Assembly (NCBI GenBank): GCA_030180135.1
Contig: CM058231.1
Location: forward strand, 30,321,034 to 30,385,033
Direction of reading: 5' to 3'
Origin: Orychophragmus violaceus
Taxonomy: Eukaryota > Streptophyta > Magnoliopsida > Brassicales > Brassicaceae
DNA: 64,000 nt
The position numbers were made by a program, and so were the translations under genes. Positions 1 through 10,489 of this stretch are shown here, piece after piece. The notes beneath the pieces are model-generated. The model saw only the letters and a list, made by a program, of their open reading frames with translations. It had not been told where the DNA came from and did not search any database. The stretch's first letter is position 1; every line of letters starts with the position of its first letter.

Positions 1-2
1 AA

Positions 3-3000
3 TTTTTGAAGATTTTTGGATTTGGATACGATATCATTCACGCATGCAAGAACGATTGTATCCTCTATCGGAAGAAGTTTGAGGATATGGAAAGCTGTCC
101 AAGATGTAGTGCTTCAAGATGGGAATTGGATAAGCATAGTGGTGAGGAAAAGAAGGGGATTCCAGCAAAGGTACTGAGGTATTTTCCGGTCAAAGACAGA
201 TTGAGAAGGATGTTTAGATCAAAACGGCTGGCTGAGGATTTGCGTTGGCATTCCAATAATGCTTGTGTAGATGGCTCAATGAGACACCCAGTAGACTCTG
301 TAACATGGTGTCAGGTTAATAATAAATGGCCAGAGTTTGCATCTGAACCAAGAAATATTCGACTTGGTCTTTCCACAGATGGGATGAACCCTTTTTCCAT
401 TCAAAATACCAAGTACAGTACATGGCCAGTGTTGTTGGTGAACTACAATATGTCTCCAACCACTTGTATGAAGGCTGAGAACATCATGCTGACTATGTTG
501 ATCCCTGGTCCAACTGCACCTAGCAACAACATTGATGTTTATCTCGAACCGTTGATAGATGATTTGAAGGATTTGTGGTTCGAAGGTATTGAGGTTTACG
601 ACTCATTTCTTAAGGAGAGTTTCACACTCAGATGTATTTTGTTATGGACTATCAGCGACTATCCAGCCTTAGGATCATTATCTGGCTGTAAAGTGAAGGG
701 CAAACAAGCATGTAATGTTTGTGGAACCGGTACACCTTTTAGATGGTTAAAGTTTAGTCGGAAGTATGTGTATATGGGCAACAGGAAGCGGCTCAGTCCA
801 GGACATATTTACAGACGCAAAAAAGGATGGTTTGACAACACCATAGAGGAGGGTTCTGCTAATAGAATTAAAACAGGAGATGAAATTTTTGAAATACTTA
901 AGGAGTTCAGAAATGATTTCGGAAGACCATTAGATAAGGAAGCTAAGAGAAAAAGAACTGAATTGTGTGAAGATGAGATAGCTTCAGAGGAAGAGTATGC
1001 AGAAAACACTGAGCAATGGAGGTGGAAAAAACGGTCCATCTTTTTTGATCTACCATACTGGAAGGTAACCAAATCTTCACGATATTTATTCAAGATTACC
1101 ATTTTAAGATATTCGCTTGGTGTATTTACTTTCAATTGGTTATGTGTTAGGAACTGCCGGTGCGTCACAACATTGATGTGATGCACGTGGAAAAGAACAT
1201 GTCTGAAGCTTTATTGTCAACTTTGATGCATAGTGCAAAATCTAAAGATGGCCTGAAAGCAAGAAAAGACTTAGAGGATATTGGAATTCGAAGACACTTG
1301 CACACAGAGGTCCGAGGGAAGAAAACGTATTTACCCCCAGCATCTTATTGGATGTCCAAAGAAGAAAAGAAGATATTTTGCAAGAGATTGTCTAATTTTA
1401 GAGGGCCTGATGGCTACTGTGGTAATATCGCAAACTGTGTTGCACACAATCCGCCAGTTATAGGTGGTATGAAGTCACATGATCATCATGTTCTTATGCA
1501 AAATCTGCTACCTGTGGCTTTGAGAGGATTGCTACCTAAAAGACCTAGAATTGCAGTTACTCGAGTGTGCAACTTCTTCAATAGATTGTGCCAGCGTACC
1601 TGTGATCCGGAGAAGCTGATATCTTTAGAGTCTGAGATTATAGTGACATTGTGCCAACTGGAGAGGTTCTTTCCTCCTTCGATTTTTGATATCATGTTCC
1701 ACCTTCCTTTACATCTAGCAAGGGAAGCACGGTTGGGTGGACCGGTGCACTTCCGATGGATGTATCCCTTTGAGAGGTACTGAAATTGTGTTTATATTTG
1801 TCTCTCTTATGTGCCTGTAATATACTAGTTGGTTATAACCTGAAAATGTGTGTTTGATTTTGTGATGTAGATACATGAAAACCCTGAAGGCATATGTAAA
1901 AAATTATGCTAGGCCAGAAGCGTGTATGGCGGAGGGATACTTGGCTGGAGAATGCATTGCATTTTGCCTAGAGTTTTTGACTGAATCTGTGAAAGTGCAA
2001 GAAGTAGTAAAACGAAATGAAGATGTTCAGTCTGATGAACTTGTCCTTGAAGGACGGCCACTGCAGAAGGGAACAGAAGTCTTCCTTTCAGATAAAGAAA
2101 AAGATATAGCACATCGATATGTGTTAATGAACACGGCAATTATGGATCCATATGTGCAGTAAGTACAACCTTCAAACATATATAACTTTCAATTATGCGG
2201 TAGTATATTCACTTAAGTTTGATTATTTATGTGTTGTTATTCATAGGAATCATTTGGAAGAATTGCAATCTATGGATGTTCGTTGCGCTAGGAATGAGAC
2301 TTTCTTGTGGAAGCTTCATAACGAACGTTTTTCACAGTGGCTAAAGGAAAAGGTTTGTGCAATTCGTATTATTTTGTTTAACTTAATATACAAGCTTCTA
2401 AGATGATACTAACACCGTTATGTTATACATTAGATATCTACTAACTCAGAGCCTCCTTCGAAGAAGCTGAAGTGGTTGGCTTTTGGACCCAGGAATACTG
2501 CTCAATCTTATAAAGGATTTGTTATCAATGGGCATCGATTTCATACAGATGACGTTAAGAGGAAAACTCAGAATAGTGGAGTGATGTATGAAGCATTCAC
2601 TATGTGTAGATCTAGTGCAAAAGATAGAAGACAAATGGCTGATATAGTTACATACTACGGAGTGATAAAGGAAATCATACTGCTAGACTACCATATGTTC
2701 AGTGTTCCATTGTTTAAGTGTAACTGGGCTCACACAGGAAACGGTGTGAAGGAAGAAGATGGATTCACGCTAGTCAATCTCCATATGAGCCAGTCCTCAT
2801 ATCTACGGGATCCATATATTCTGGCATCACAAGCAAAACAAATATTTTACTCTAGAGAATGCGACTCATCTATGTGGTATGTGGTTATGAGGGCGCCACC
2901 AAGGGGCTATCACGAGCTAGAGACAGAGGAGGATATTGTTGAAACACCATTATTTGAACAGCTAGTTGAAGACTTAGATGAACAATCATCAGATGATGAG

Positions 3001-3048
3001 AGCTACTATGTCAGGAATGATTGTGAAGGGGTTGTAGTGGGAGATTAG
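3..3048 (+). CDS. TNP2-like CACTA transposase, 5' truncated by window
   Basis: Encodes the catalytic transposase of the CACTA element (Transposase_21 / TNP2 family, followed by the DUF4218 and DUF4216 regions that normally accompany it). Predicted exons are 3..1064, 1151..1776, 1871..2158, 2247..2352 and 2434..3048. All introns are GT-AG and the reading frame is kept across each. The first junction restores the family motif (LPYWK, then ELPVRHNIDVMHVEKN). The reading frame is open at the left edge, so roughly the first 200 residues of a normal TNP2 protein lie outside. Landmarks in order: CPRCSASRW zinc-binding pair, GLSTDGMNPF, the KGKQACNVCG region, HNIDVMHVEKN, then HLPLHLAREARLGGPVHFRWMYPFERYM and the C-terminal DUF4216 (SSAKDRRQMADIVTYYGVI). 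No stop or frameshift is seen, so the gene could be functional. Confidence 0.92.
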
Positions 3049-3138
3049 TAATTTATATGGGTCACGTTTAGTTGCAATGTTGTTTTGAATTTTTGGTCTT
3101 TATTCACACATGAGTTATGGTGTTGCTTATATGTTGCT

Positions 3139-3481
3139 AATTGATGAGCCTGAGTTAGAAGCTAATATTGCAGGACCTAATATTGCTCATACTAACCGTG
3201 TTGTAGCTTGTATTGTTGCAGGATAGCTGATGGCAAAGACTAGAGGAAACACAGTTCGTCGCAGTGCACGTCAACAAGGCATTGAGCCAGTCGTCATGGT
3301 GAAGAGAAACAAGCAGAAGACAAAGAAGCTTCTGGAGACAGTGGAGAAAGATATTGATGATATACAACCAGTTGAGCCTATTAAGAGAACAGCTGAACAA
3401 GTTACTGATGATGATGTCCAGATGGATGTAGGAGAACAAGAAGGATCTGAAAATGAAATTGATGAGCCTGAGTTAGAAGCT
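3139..3481 (+). repeat. 25-bp exact duplication, intergenic copy and coding copy
   Basis: The 25 bp at 3139..3163 recur exactly at 3457..3481, inside exon 1 of the second CACTA gene (coding for IDEPELEA). The first copy lies in the 180-bp gap between the two genes, about 90 bp upstream of the second start codon. It suggests that a short piece of coding sequence was copied into the leader, or that the leader was once coding. Confidence 0.85.
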
Positions 3482-6134
3482 GAGAAACATTTATCAGACG
3501 GAGCTGAAGATGGAACTGTGAATAAGGAACAATTTGTTCAGTCCACAGGAGTTGGAGCTGAGAATCAGGAACAACCCAGTCAATCCATAACAGGTGGAAC
3601 TGAGACTCAGGGACAGGCTTTTGAAGCTAACAATGAAACGAGGGAGTCACCAGCACGGTCCAGGAACTCTGAAAATGTAGAAGAACAAACAGAACAGTCG
3701 AATTCAACTAAGAAGAAGAGAAGAGGACCGACAAGGTTGCGGAAAGTGGCAACAGATTCCCAGCCTAAGGTAGATGTGGAATTCACTGGGGTTGGTGAAC
3801 ATTCAGGGCCTGGATCAGTCATACTGTCATCATTTCTTGGGCCACTTGTGAGGGAGCATGTTCCTGTGATTTTGCCAGATTGGAGACAACTTAATGAGGC
3901 TACAAAGGACCTCATGTGGGATGAAATCCTCATAACTCAACATTAAAAGAGAAAAAGTAATTTGTTTAATATTGTCGTGTTTGGTTACAGGAGAGGTTTA
4001 ATTTGCAAGAAGAGTGGCAAAAAGACGCTGTTTTCAAGCAGATGGGTTGTTTGTGGAGGGCTTCTAAGTCTAGACTTGTTTCAGACCTTAAAGCTGTAAA
4101 GAGTAGCGCAGAAAGACTTGCGTTAAAACCTGCCAACATACAATGTACTGCATCATGGAACTCATGGGTTAAGGAGAGGACTAGCACTGCTTTTAAGGTT
4201 ATTTATATGTATTTTTATGGATTGTCTTGATCTTGTATTAGCATTCAATATTGCTATAACAATTCATGCTGGATTGATTAATGTAGGTAAGAAGTGATAA
4301 ATACAAGAATCTAAGGAGGGCTCAAATCCCACACACCACTAGCCGGAAAGGAATGTTCCGCCTATCTTGCGATATGGTATTTCTATTTGTATTTCTAAAA
4401 TGTAAATTTTAATCTGAGATTACAAACAGTTCCTGGAATATTGATTAATAATTGTATTGTAGAAAAAAAAGAGTGCAGACCCAAGGAAAGTCACTAGGAC
4501 TAAGGTCTGGATAGCTGCTCACACTCATACTGATGGAACACCTGTGAGTCATGAATGGGCCGATACTATAGTAAGAATCCATGTTCTTATTTACATTGTC
4601 ATTGTCTTTTATGGATTTAAGATTCTTGTCAAGTAATATGTCATTTTCAGGAAAAAATTCAATCAATCGATAGTCAAATGGACTCCACCTCTGGTGAGAA
4701 TATAAGAGAGGATGCTGTGAGTCAAGTTTTAGGCAAAGACAAACCTGGTCGAGTTAGAGGAATGGGTCGAGGGGTTACTGCAACCAAACTAGCATTCCTT
4801 CAGGCCAGAGACACATATGTGCAAAAACTTGAAGCTTCACAAGCAGAAATGAAAAGCAAACTCGAAGACTTACAAAAGGAGTTCACTAATTTAGCTGGAA
4901 AAAAAGTAAGTCATTTCTTTCTTTAATTCTGTTAATATACATAAGAGGAATGACTTCACTAACCTAATATATATTGCCTGTCAGAAACAATGTGATGAGG
5001 TCGGTGCTCATCCTGATGTTAGTGATGGATCCAGAGAAAGGATTAGGTGTCAGCTGTTAGATTGGATTGCAAAAGATGATGTAATTGTCGCTGAAGGAGA
5101 ATTCTGTTCTGCTGAACCATCGTACAGAATTGGTCGGATTCCCTTGGGTCCTATTGCAGCGGCTGTTATTGTGAAGTTTGCTTTGACTCCAGATGCATCT
5201 TTATGGAGGCCGCCTACCCCAGATATGTCCTCTATTGAACAAGCTGTAGGAATAAAGATTATGTGGCCATATGATAAAGTTATTATTGACGAGGATATTA
5301 TTTCAAAGAAGACTGAAATGAATGTGTCTGATGGATCCCAGGTAATTGATTTTTGTTTGTTTTTTTCTTAACTTAGTCAGTAGATTACTAACATATGTGC
5401 ATCTACCATTAGGATACAAGTGTGGACAGAACACTTGATAGATGCAACATACATGACTGGATTTCAGATGAAATCATTGCTGAGGGTGTTTTGGTATCCA
5501 CTGACGTAAAAGAAGTTGTCCACGGTATCCCTCTGGGTCTTAATGCTGCAAGTGTGAAGATCATTAAAGTGATTAAGCATGATGCTTATTTGTGGAGACC
5601 TACTGCTGAAATGTTCGAGATGGCTGACGCACTTAATGACACTATCGCATGGTCAATTACAAATATAAGTTTGGTTAATGCTGAAATACAGGAGAAGCCA
5701 CTGAAGAGATCAACTCCGGTAAATTCTGATCCATCTTCAACGTTTGTAATTATCTTTTGACGTTATGGTTACTTTCATTGTCTGACGAATGTGGTTGTAT
5801 TGATTTTGGGTGTTAGAGTTCAAGTATGAACAGTGGTTCAACAAGCAAAGCTGCAAGTATCAGCATTGGTAAAGGCAAAGGTGCAAAGCAGAAGTGCATC
5901 CTTCTAGATTGCGGGAACTCTGGACAAATAGTTGCAGAAGGCGAAGTATTTTCAAACGATCCATCAGATGTTGTGCATTCAGTCCCATTAGGTCCCAATG
6001 CTACCAAGGTTTGGGTAATAGTCCCAAAGATTGCAACTGCGAAGGTGTGGAGAGGAAATTCAGAAATCCAGTTTATTTCTGATGCAGTTGGCAGTACGAT
6101 TGCTTGGCCTAACGAGAAACTCAAACTTCTCTGA
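3230..6134 (+). CDS. second CACTA protein (Transposase_24-like, three C-terminal repeats)
   Basis: Predicted exons: 3230..~3943, 3991..4197, 4287..4376, 4463..4570, 4651..4905, 4985..5341, 5413..5718 and 5817..6134; all junctions from exon 2 on are GT-AG and in phase. The N-terminus is charged and low-complexity (KKKRRGPTRLRKVA), followed by a Transposase_24-like core that spans exons 1-4 (WRQLNEATKDLMWDEI, ERFNLQEEWQKDAVFKQMG, CLWRASKSRL). A coiled-coil segment lies at 4786..4905. The C-terminus has three copies of one domain, each with an acidic xVAEGE/xIAEGV motif, a PLGP or PLGL turn and a final W-rich strand. In CACTA elements this type of gene product is the DNA-binding partner of TNP2. 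Oddity: exon 1 runs into TAA at 3944..3946 before any plausible donor, so either the donor is unusual or the copy is broken there. Confidence 0.75.
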
Positions 6135-6404
6135 ACTTGTATTGCTAGCAGAACCCTTTGAATGTTTTTTTGTAAAACTGTGAACTTTATTGTGTATCAA
6201 ACTAGATGTATCGTTATGTGAAGACATGTGTTTTGTTTAGTTAAGAAGTATTACTAGACTAACAGATGTTTCTAAAAAATTTAAAACCAAGTAAAATTTT
6301 ATTTAACAAAGTTAATCAAACTACGGAGAAACAAACTATTAATCGACATATGTAAATAGTTTGGGGATAGTTTGTGGTTTATGGTATATATTTGGAGGGT
6401 TAAG

Positions 6405-6845
6405 GTTAGGGTTAGTTTAGGGTATAGAAGTGTTAGGGTTTGATTAGGACATTGATTGATATTAGCTTAATAACAAATACATCTGATATTTTTGTTTCGT
6501 TATAAATTAATTTTGTAATTTATTTTAGAGATAGTATAGGGTTTAGGGTTTGGGGGTTAGGGTTGGTTTAGGGTTTGGGGGTTAGGGTTGGTTTAAGGTA
6601 TTGGAGGATAATAGCTTACTAACAAATACATCTAGTATTTTTGTTTCACTAAAAATTAACTTTGCAATATATTTTAGAGATAGTTTAGGGTTTGGGGGTT
6701 AGGGTTGGTTTAAGGCATTGGAGGATAATAGCTTACTAACAAATGCATCTAGTATTTTTGTTTCACTAAAAATTAACTTTGCAATTTATTGTATAGATAG
6801 TTTAGGGTTTAGGGTATGGGGGTTAGGGTTAGTTTAGGGCATTAG
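6405..6845 (+). repeat. degenerate tandem repeat with telomere-like TTTAGGG motifs
   Basis: Three to four diverged units of about 117-125 bp. Each unit has an AT-rich half (near-identical at 6608..6660 and 6726..6780) and a half made of GGTTAGGGTT / TTTAGGGTTT motifs resembling the plant telomere repeat. It lies within the CACTA element between the second gene and the small gene at 7398. It is not a chromosome end, because transposon sequence continues on both sides. Confidence 0.85.
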
Positions 6846-7397
6846 AAGATAATTGTTGTTCATTCACACTTATAATTGATCTTTTTTTTAATAAAAGAAT
6901 TTCCCCACTATTTTTTTAAAAAGATAAATGAAGTTTCTACAAAGTAATTGTATATATAAAACAAATCAAAATTTTTTTTTGTAGTTAAAAAAGATCTTAA
7001 ACAATAAAATAACAAGACATGCATGTCTTTCATAATAACTTAATAAGCATTCAAAACCAATTTCGACAAAAAAAAAACATTAAGACGAGAGCCAATAAGA
7101 TCAGAGTGTGCGAATTGTAAACGTGGCAGAATCCACAGCGTTATTCATATTCCGTCTCTTTCATCTCACACCGTTAGATGAAGCCTTAATTCGATTATAT
7201 TTCTAGGTTTCTCAGTCGGGATCCTCTCAGTCTTAAGCCTCCGCCGTAAAATCATTCAATCGAATTGACGATTCCGCTTGAAGAAGACACTCTCTCCCCA
7301 TTGGTAATTATCATACTTGTCTGGTTTTAGTCAAAATTATGATTTGTATTCGAGATTTATTACTAATTTCATAGATGCTTTATGAATTGATTCAGAA

Positions 7398-7724
7398 ATG
7401 AATAGCCGGAAAGTCATAGTCTGCGCTCTCCCGGCTTACGGAATCAGACCACAAATCCGCCCACAGCCACCACAAGAAGCAGATGATGACCAAGGAAGTG
7501 ATTGTGTGGAGCTCACACGAGTAGAATACCGGAAAGCTGCGGGATACTTGATACGGTTTGAGGAAGACGAAGAAGATATCGAACCTGATTTCCAAAGACT
7601 TGTCCAGAAACTCAGAAAGGAAGAACAAAGGCTCCGAAAACAAGAACTCCAATCAGCTACAATGAAACCACCAAAACAAGAGAAAGGAGAATCCTCGAAA
7701 GGAAAGGGTCATCGTCGAGACTAA
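7398..7724 (+). CDS. small acidic/lysine-rich protein of unknown function, possible captured host gene
   Basis: A 108-codon ORF that I do not recognise. The protein has a short N-terminal hydrophobic stretch (VIVCALPAYGI), a proline/acidic middle, and a charged C-terminal half rich in E, K, Q and R (about residues 50-108) that probably forms a helix or coiled coil. The gene model looks like a host gene rather than a transposase: a 5' UTR intron with donor at 7304 and acceptor ending 7395 (ATG three bases later), a stop at 7722..7724, then a plausible 3' UTR intron from about 7740 to 7916. It lies between the second CACTA gene and the CACTA 3' terminus, so it would be carried by the transposon. 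Alternatively it is a third CACTA gene. The region 7081..7397 is its likely promoter and leader; 7725..8221 holds the 3' UTR and AT-rich sequence with nothing else recognisable. Confidence 0.6.
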   Translation: MNSRKVIVCALPAYGIRPQIRPQPPQEADDDQGSDCVELTRVEYRKAAGYLIRFEEDEEDIEPDFQRLVQKLRKEEQRLRKQELQSATMKPPKQEKGESSKGKGHRRD

Positions 7725-8221
7725 GGAGCAGTGCCAAAGGTATATTTGAATTTATTTTTCGGTTTGGTACTTTCATTTTCAATTGGAAGTTTTTCCTTAG
7801 ATATGATATTGAGGCCGAACAACTTCATGTATTTGGCTTTCTGATTTGTCAATGATTCAACAGAAATATATAGAGTAAGATGATTGTGTTTATCTATTTT
7901 TCTTTTTGTTTGCAGGAACATTAGCAAAACAAGCATCCTCGGCATTTTGACAAATGGAATCATCAGCCTGATTAGATAACTATTGAAGTTGTATTTCATG
8001 TTGAACTATAAATTATCATAGTTTTGTCTAAACATATGTACTCTATTTTCTGTTTGTTATATATATAAGATGTTTTCATGTTGATTCATAAGACTATTTT
8101 CTAAGTTTTATAACACTAAACCTGTACATATTAGATAAGTTGTTTGAATTGATAAATAAGGATTGTCTTTGTTTTTTGTCTCATTTTTTATATAAATTTT
8201 AGGTAATTACAGCATTCTCTG

Positions 8222-8668
8222 AATGCTAATAAGAATTGGTAACTGCTATTAAAAAAAGAAAATGAAAAAGGACTACAAATAATAGCATGTCAAATGTGCT
8301 ATCAAATAATCAACGTAATGTATAAACTGCTATAACAAAACCAATGGATCAAATGCTATAAAAAAAACTTGCAAAAGTAAAACGCTATAAAAACCAGATT
8401 AATCATTACAATTTCATATCGCTATTATAAAAAGATAAAATGCTATAAAAACAGCTACTTTTATAACTAAAACATTCCGCTATTGTATTAAATAATATTG
8501 CATTAAAGAAAACGCTATCGTAGACATTTAAATATAGCATTAATGAAAAACGCTATCGAAAGTGTCAGACCTATTATCGCGGGACATGACATAGCGCTTA
8601 CCTTTCCGCTATCAAAACCGTATTATAGCGTTTTTCTTATGTTATTGATACCTGTTTTTCCTGTAGTG
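8222..8668 (+). repeat. CACTA subterminal GCTAT repeats and 3' terminal inverted repeat
   Basis: At least 15 copies of a short motif centred on GCTAT (often CGCTATAAAAA or TGCTATAAAA) or its reverse complement ATAGC occur in ~420 bp. They are followed by the terminal CTGTAGTG ending at 8668. Subterminal repeats of this density and mixed orientation are the binding sites of the accessory protein in En/Spm-type elements. Inference: this is the 3' recombination end of the CACTA element. Confidence 0.85.
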
Positions 8669-10489
8669 CTTGTCCCTTTTCCAAATGAGTTTGATCACCT
8701 TGCATTGAGTAAGATCCACTTGAAAACCTAATGAATGTTAAAGAGCTAGTTGATAGGAACGCTTGTCTAGGTTGATAATTGATCTAAGAGTTTTGTCTTG
8801 ATGAGCATGGCTAAATTTTTGGAGTAAGCCTAACTTGGTTGCATCTTTGTGACGTTGACTCGAATTGGAACTTGTTGATCTCGGTTTTGTCTTTGGATAT
8901 GAGCTTCCGCCTTCAAACCTTTCTCCCAACTTGCTTTGATAGTCTTATGCTTGCTTGTGGACAAGCAAAGTTTAAGTTTGGGGGAATTGATATATTTGTA
9001 TTTTCATGCATTTAGGCTATTGTTAGGATCATGTTTTACTTCTTTTTAGTTTCCTTTAACTTCATTTCTTTGGTCATTGATGTGTTTAGAGTATAGGATC
9101 ATCTAGAGCTATGTTTAGGCATTCTAGGCTTGCATTTGGAGTGTTTCCTATGTTTTTTAGGTTCTTGGAGTTGCTAAGGAGGTTTTGAAGAGTTTGGAGG
9201 CCAAAGGAGTGATTGCAAGTGAAATGGTGATGTAGGACCGAACCGATAAGCTTGAAAGATTGAGTCATATGAAGATATTACATTGACTTTTAGCTCTGGG
9301 ATTCTGAATAAAAATCATGGGAAATTGAGTTAGCTTTCTAATGGAGGTGGTTTGAAGTCATTCGGAGCTATATGGAAAGAGTTATGCATGATTTACTGGA
9401 TGCATCTCAACACAGAAAAATCCGAGAGTCCATATCGGCCAGCATATCGGGCTGGCTGGCCGATACGACCCTTCCCAGAAAAATCCGAGAGTCCGTATCG
9501 GTCGGACGACCGATACGCCGACCGATACGCATCCCAGAAATTGCCTTGGATCCGGGTCAACACCCGGTTTGTTCCGGGTTGACCCGGCTCGAACCCTAAT
9601 GACTTTTTAAGCCAAAAACCTATCTTTTTACAGAATGGGAAGCTTTATTTTATGTTCTAAACACTTTGGAAGAACAAGTTTGATTTCTTTGATTAATCTA
9701 AGTACTTTTTGGTGATTTCTTCTCTAAATCTTTGTTTCAATCTCTAATCTTCAATGATCAACACTATTTCTATGAGTTTTGTTGTTCATATCATGATTAG
9801 TGAGTAGTTCTTCATAGGGCTTATGGGTTAGGTAGGATTAGGTTGATTTAGGGGTGATAAATGGATTCTAATGTTTAATTGTATGAGATCTCATCTGTCA
9901 AAGTGCGTGTAATGCCCAATTAGCCTTGATCAAGTTGATTAGGATACTTAAGATTTCTTGTTCACAACATGTTCGATGAAATTCCTGTTCATAGCTTTGA
10001 TAGAACTTTCACATTCTAGCGCATGAGAATGTATGTTTAGAGTGATTGTTGGCGGTTTGGAACTTGTTTGATTGCTTGCTTGATTTTAATTCACAAATGA
10101 GAGTTTGTTCTTGAATTAGGATTAAGTAAAGAGATTAGTATTAAGAGATTAAGCTGATCAACTTGTTGTGTTCCTTGCTAGGAGGTTAGCTTCTATGAAG
10201 TTTGAATTAGGATCCTTGATCATCCCGAGTCACCTATCCGTTGACCTTGACCCTTAGGCCTTATCCTTGTCATTGATTGAATCCCCTGTTTATTTGCTTT
10301 TTGTTCACTTCGGTTTGAATTGTTTTCGTTAGGATTGTTAGAACAAAAACTAAATTGTTTGATTTGACTCTAGAGGATTAGTGAGTGCTTATTGGTTTTA
10401 TCCATCCCAGAATAGGTTCGATACCTCAAAGCTACATCGATAAGCTTGAGGAATTGGTACCTCAAAGGATTGTAAAATCCTAGCTATCA
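8669..10489 (+). mobile_element. gypsy element I, 3' internal end plus 3' LTR
   Basis: The LTR is 8988..10489 (1502 bp) and begins TGATA and ends TATCA, a matched 5-bp terminal inverted repeat. It is preceded by an Athila/Tat-style end of internal sequence: GACAAGCAAAG, then a polypurine tract TTTGGGGGAAT immediately before TGATATATT. The 319 bp at 8669..8987 is therefore the noncoding 3' end of the internal region, cut at its left by the CACTA insertion. On the right it abuts copia E pol exactly at 10490, so the gypsy was inserted into copia E; its other LTR and target duplication are outside. No coding sequence of this element is in the window. Confidence 0.8.
9421..9532. repeat. inverted-repeat cluster of TCGGYCG type in the gypsy I LTR
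   Basis: Two related units, each introduced by ATCCGAGAGTC. The first has arms TATCGGCCAGC and GCTGGCCGATA around a short loop. The second has CGTATCGGTCG and CGACCGATACG separated by only GA, followed by another CGACCGATACGC. The core resembles the TCGATCGA palindromes found in the other retroelements here. Confidence 0.85.

Larger units (their letters stand above)
1..8668 (+). mobile_element. CACTA (En/Spm) DNA transposon, 5' end outside window
   Basis: The segment holds the two genes usual for plant CACTA elements (a TNP2-like transposase and a second Transposase_24-type protein), both on the plus strand. It ends at 8668 with a terminus whose reverse complement reads CACTACAGGAAAAACAGG, a typical CACTA terminal inverted repeat start. 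The last ~450 bp are filled with short GCTAT/ATAGC repeats in both orientations, as expected of subterminal transposase-binding repeats. The left terminus and the 3-bp target duplication cannot be checked because the element runs off the window. It appears to be inserted in the internal 3' region of the gypsy element that follows. The stretch 6135..7080 between the second gene and the captured-gene candidate has no credible ORF and carries the telomere-like repeat. Confidence 0.9.

Noticed and set aside
809..1186. 125-codon minus-strand ORF and similar antisense ORFs under the transposase gene
   Set aside because: Shadow of the TNP2 exons, with no family resemblance.
3943..3990. U12-type (AT-AC) intron to explain the stop after exon 1 of the second CACTA gene
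   Set aside because: The sequence at the junction (AAATCCTC) fits the U12 donor poorly and no good branch site is seen, so a broken donor or stop remains equally likely.
6405..6845. True interstitial telomere or chromosome end
   Set aside because: Motifs are degenerate, embedded in ~120-bp AT-rich units and enclosed by one CACTA element.
9352..9599. ORFs across the inverted repeats of the gypsy I LTR
   Set aside because: Short, overlapping in two frames and explained by the repeat.
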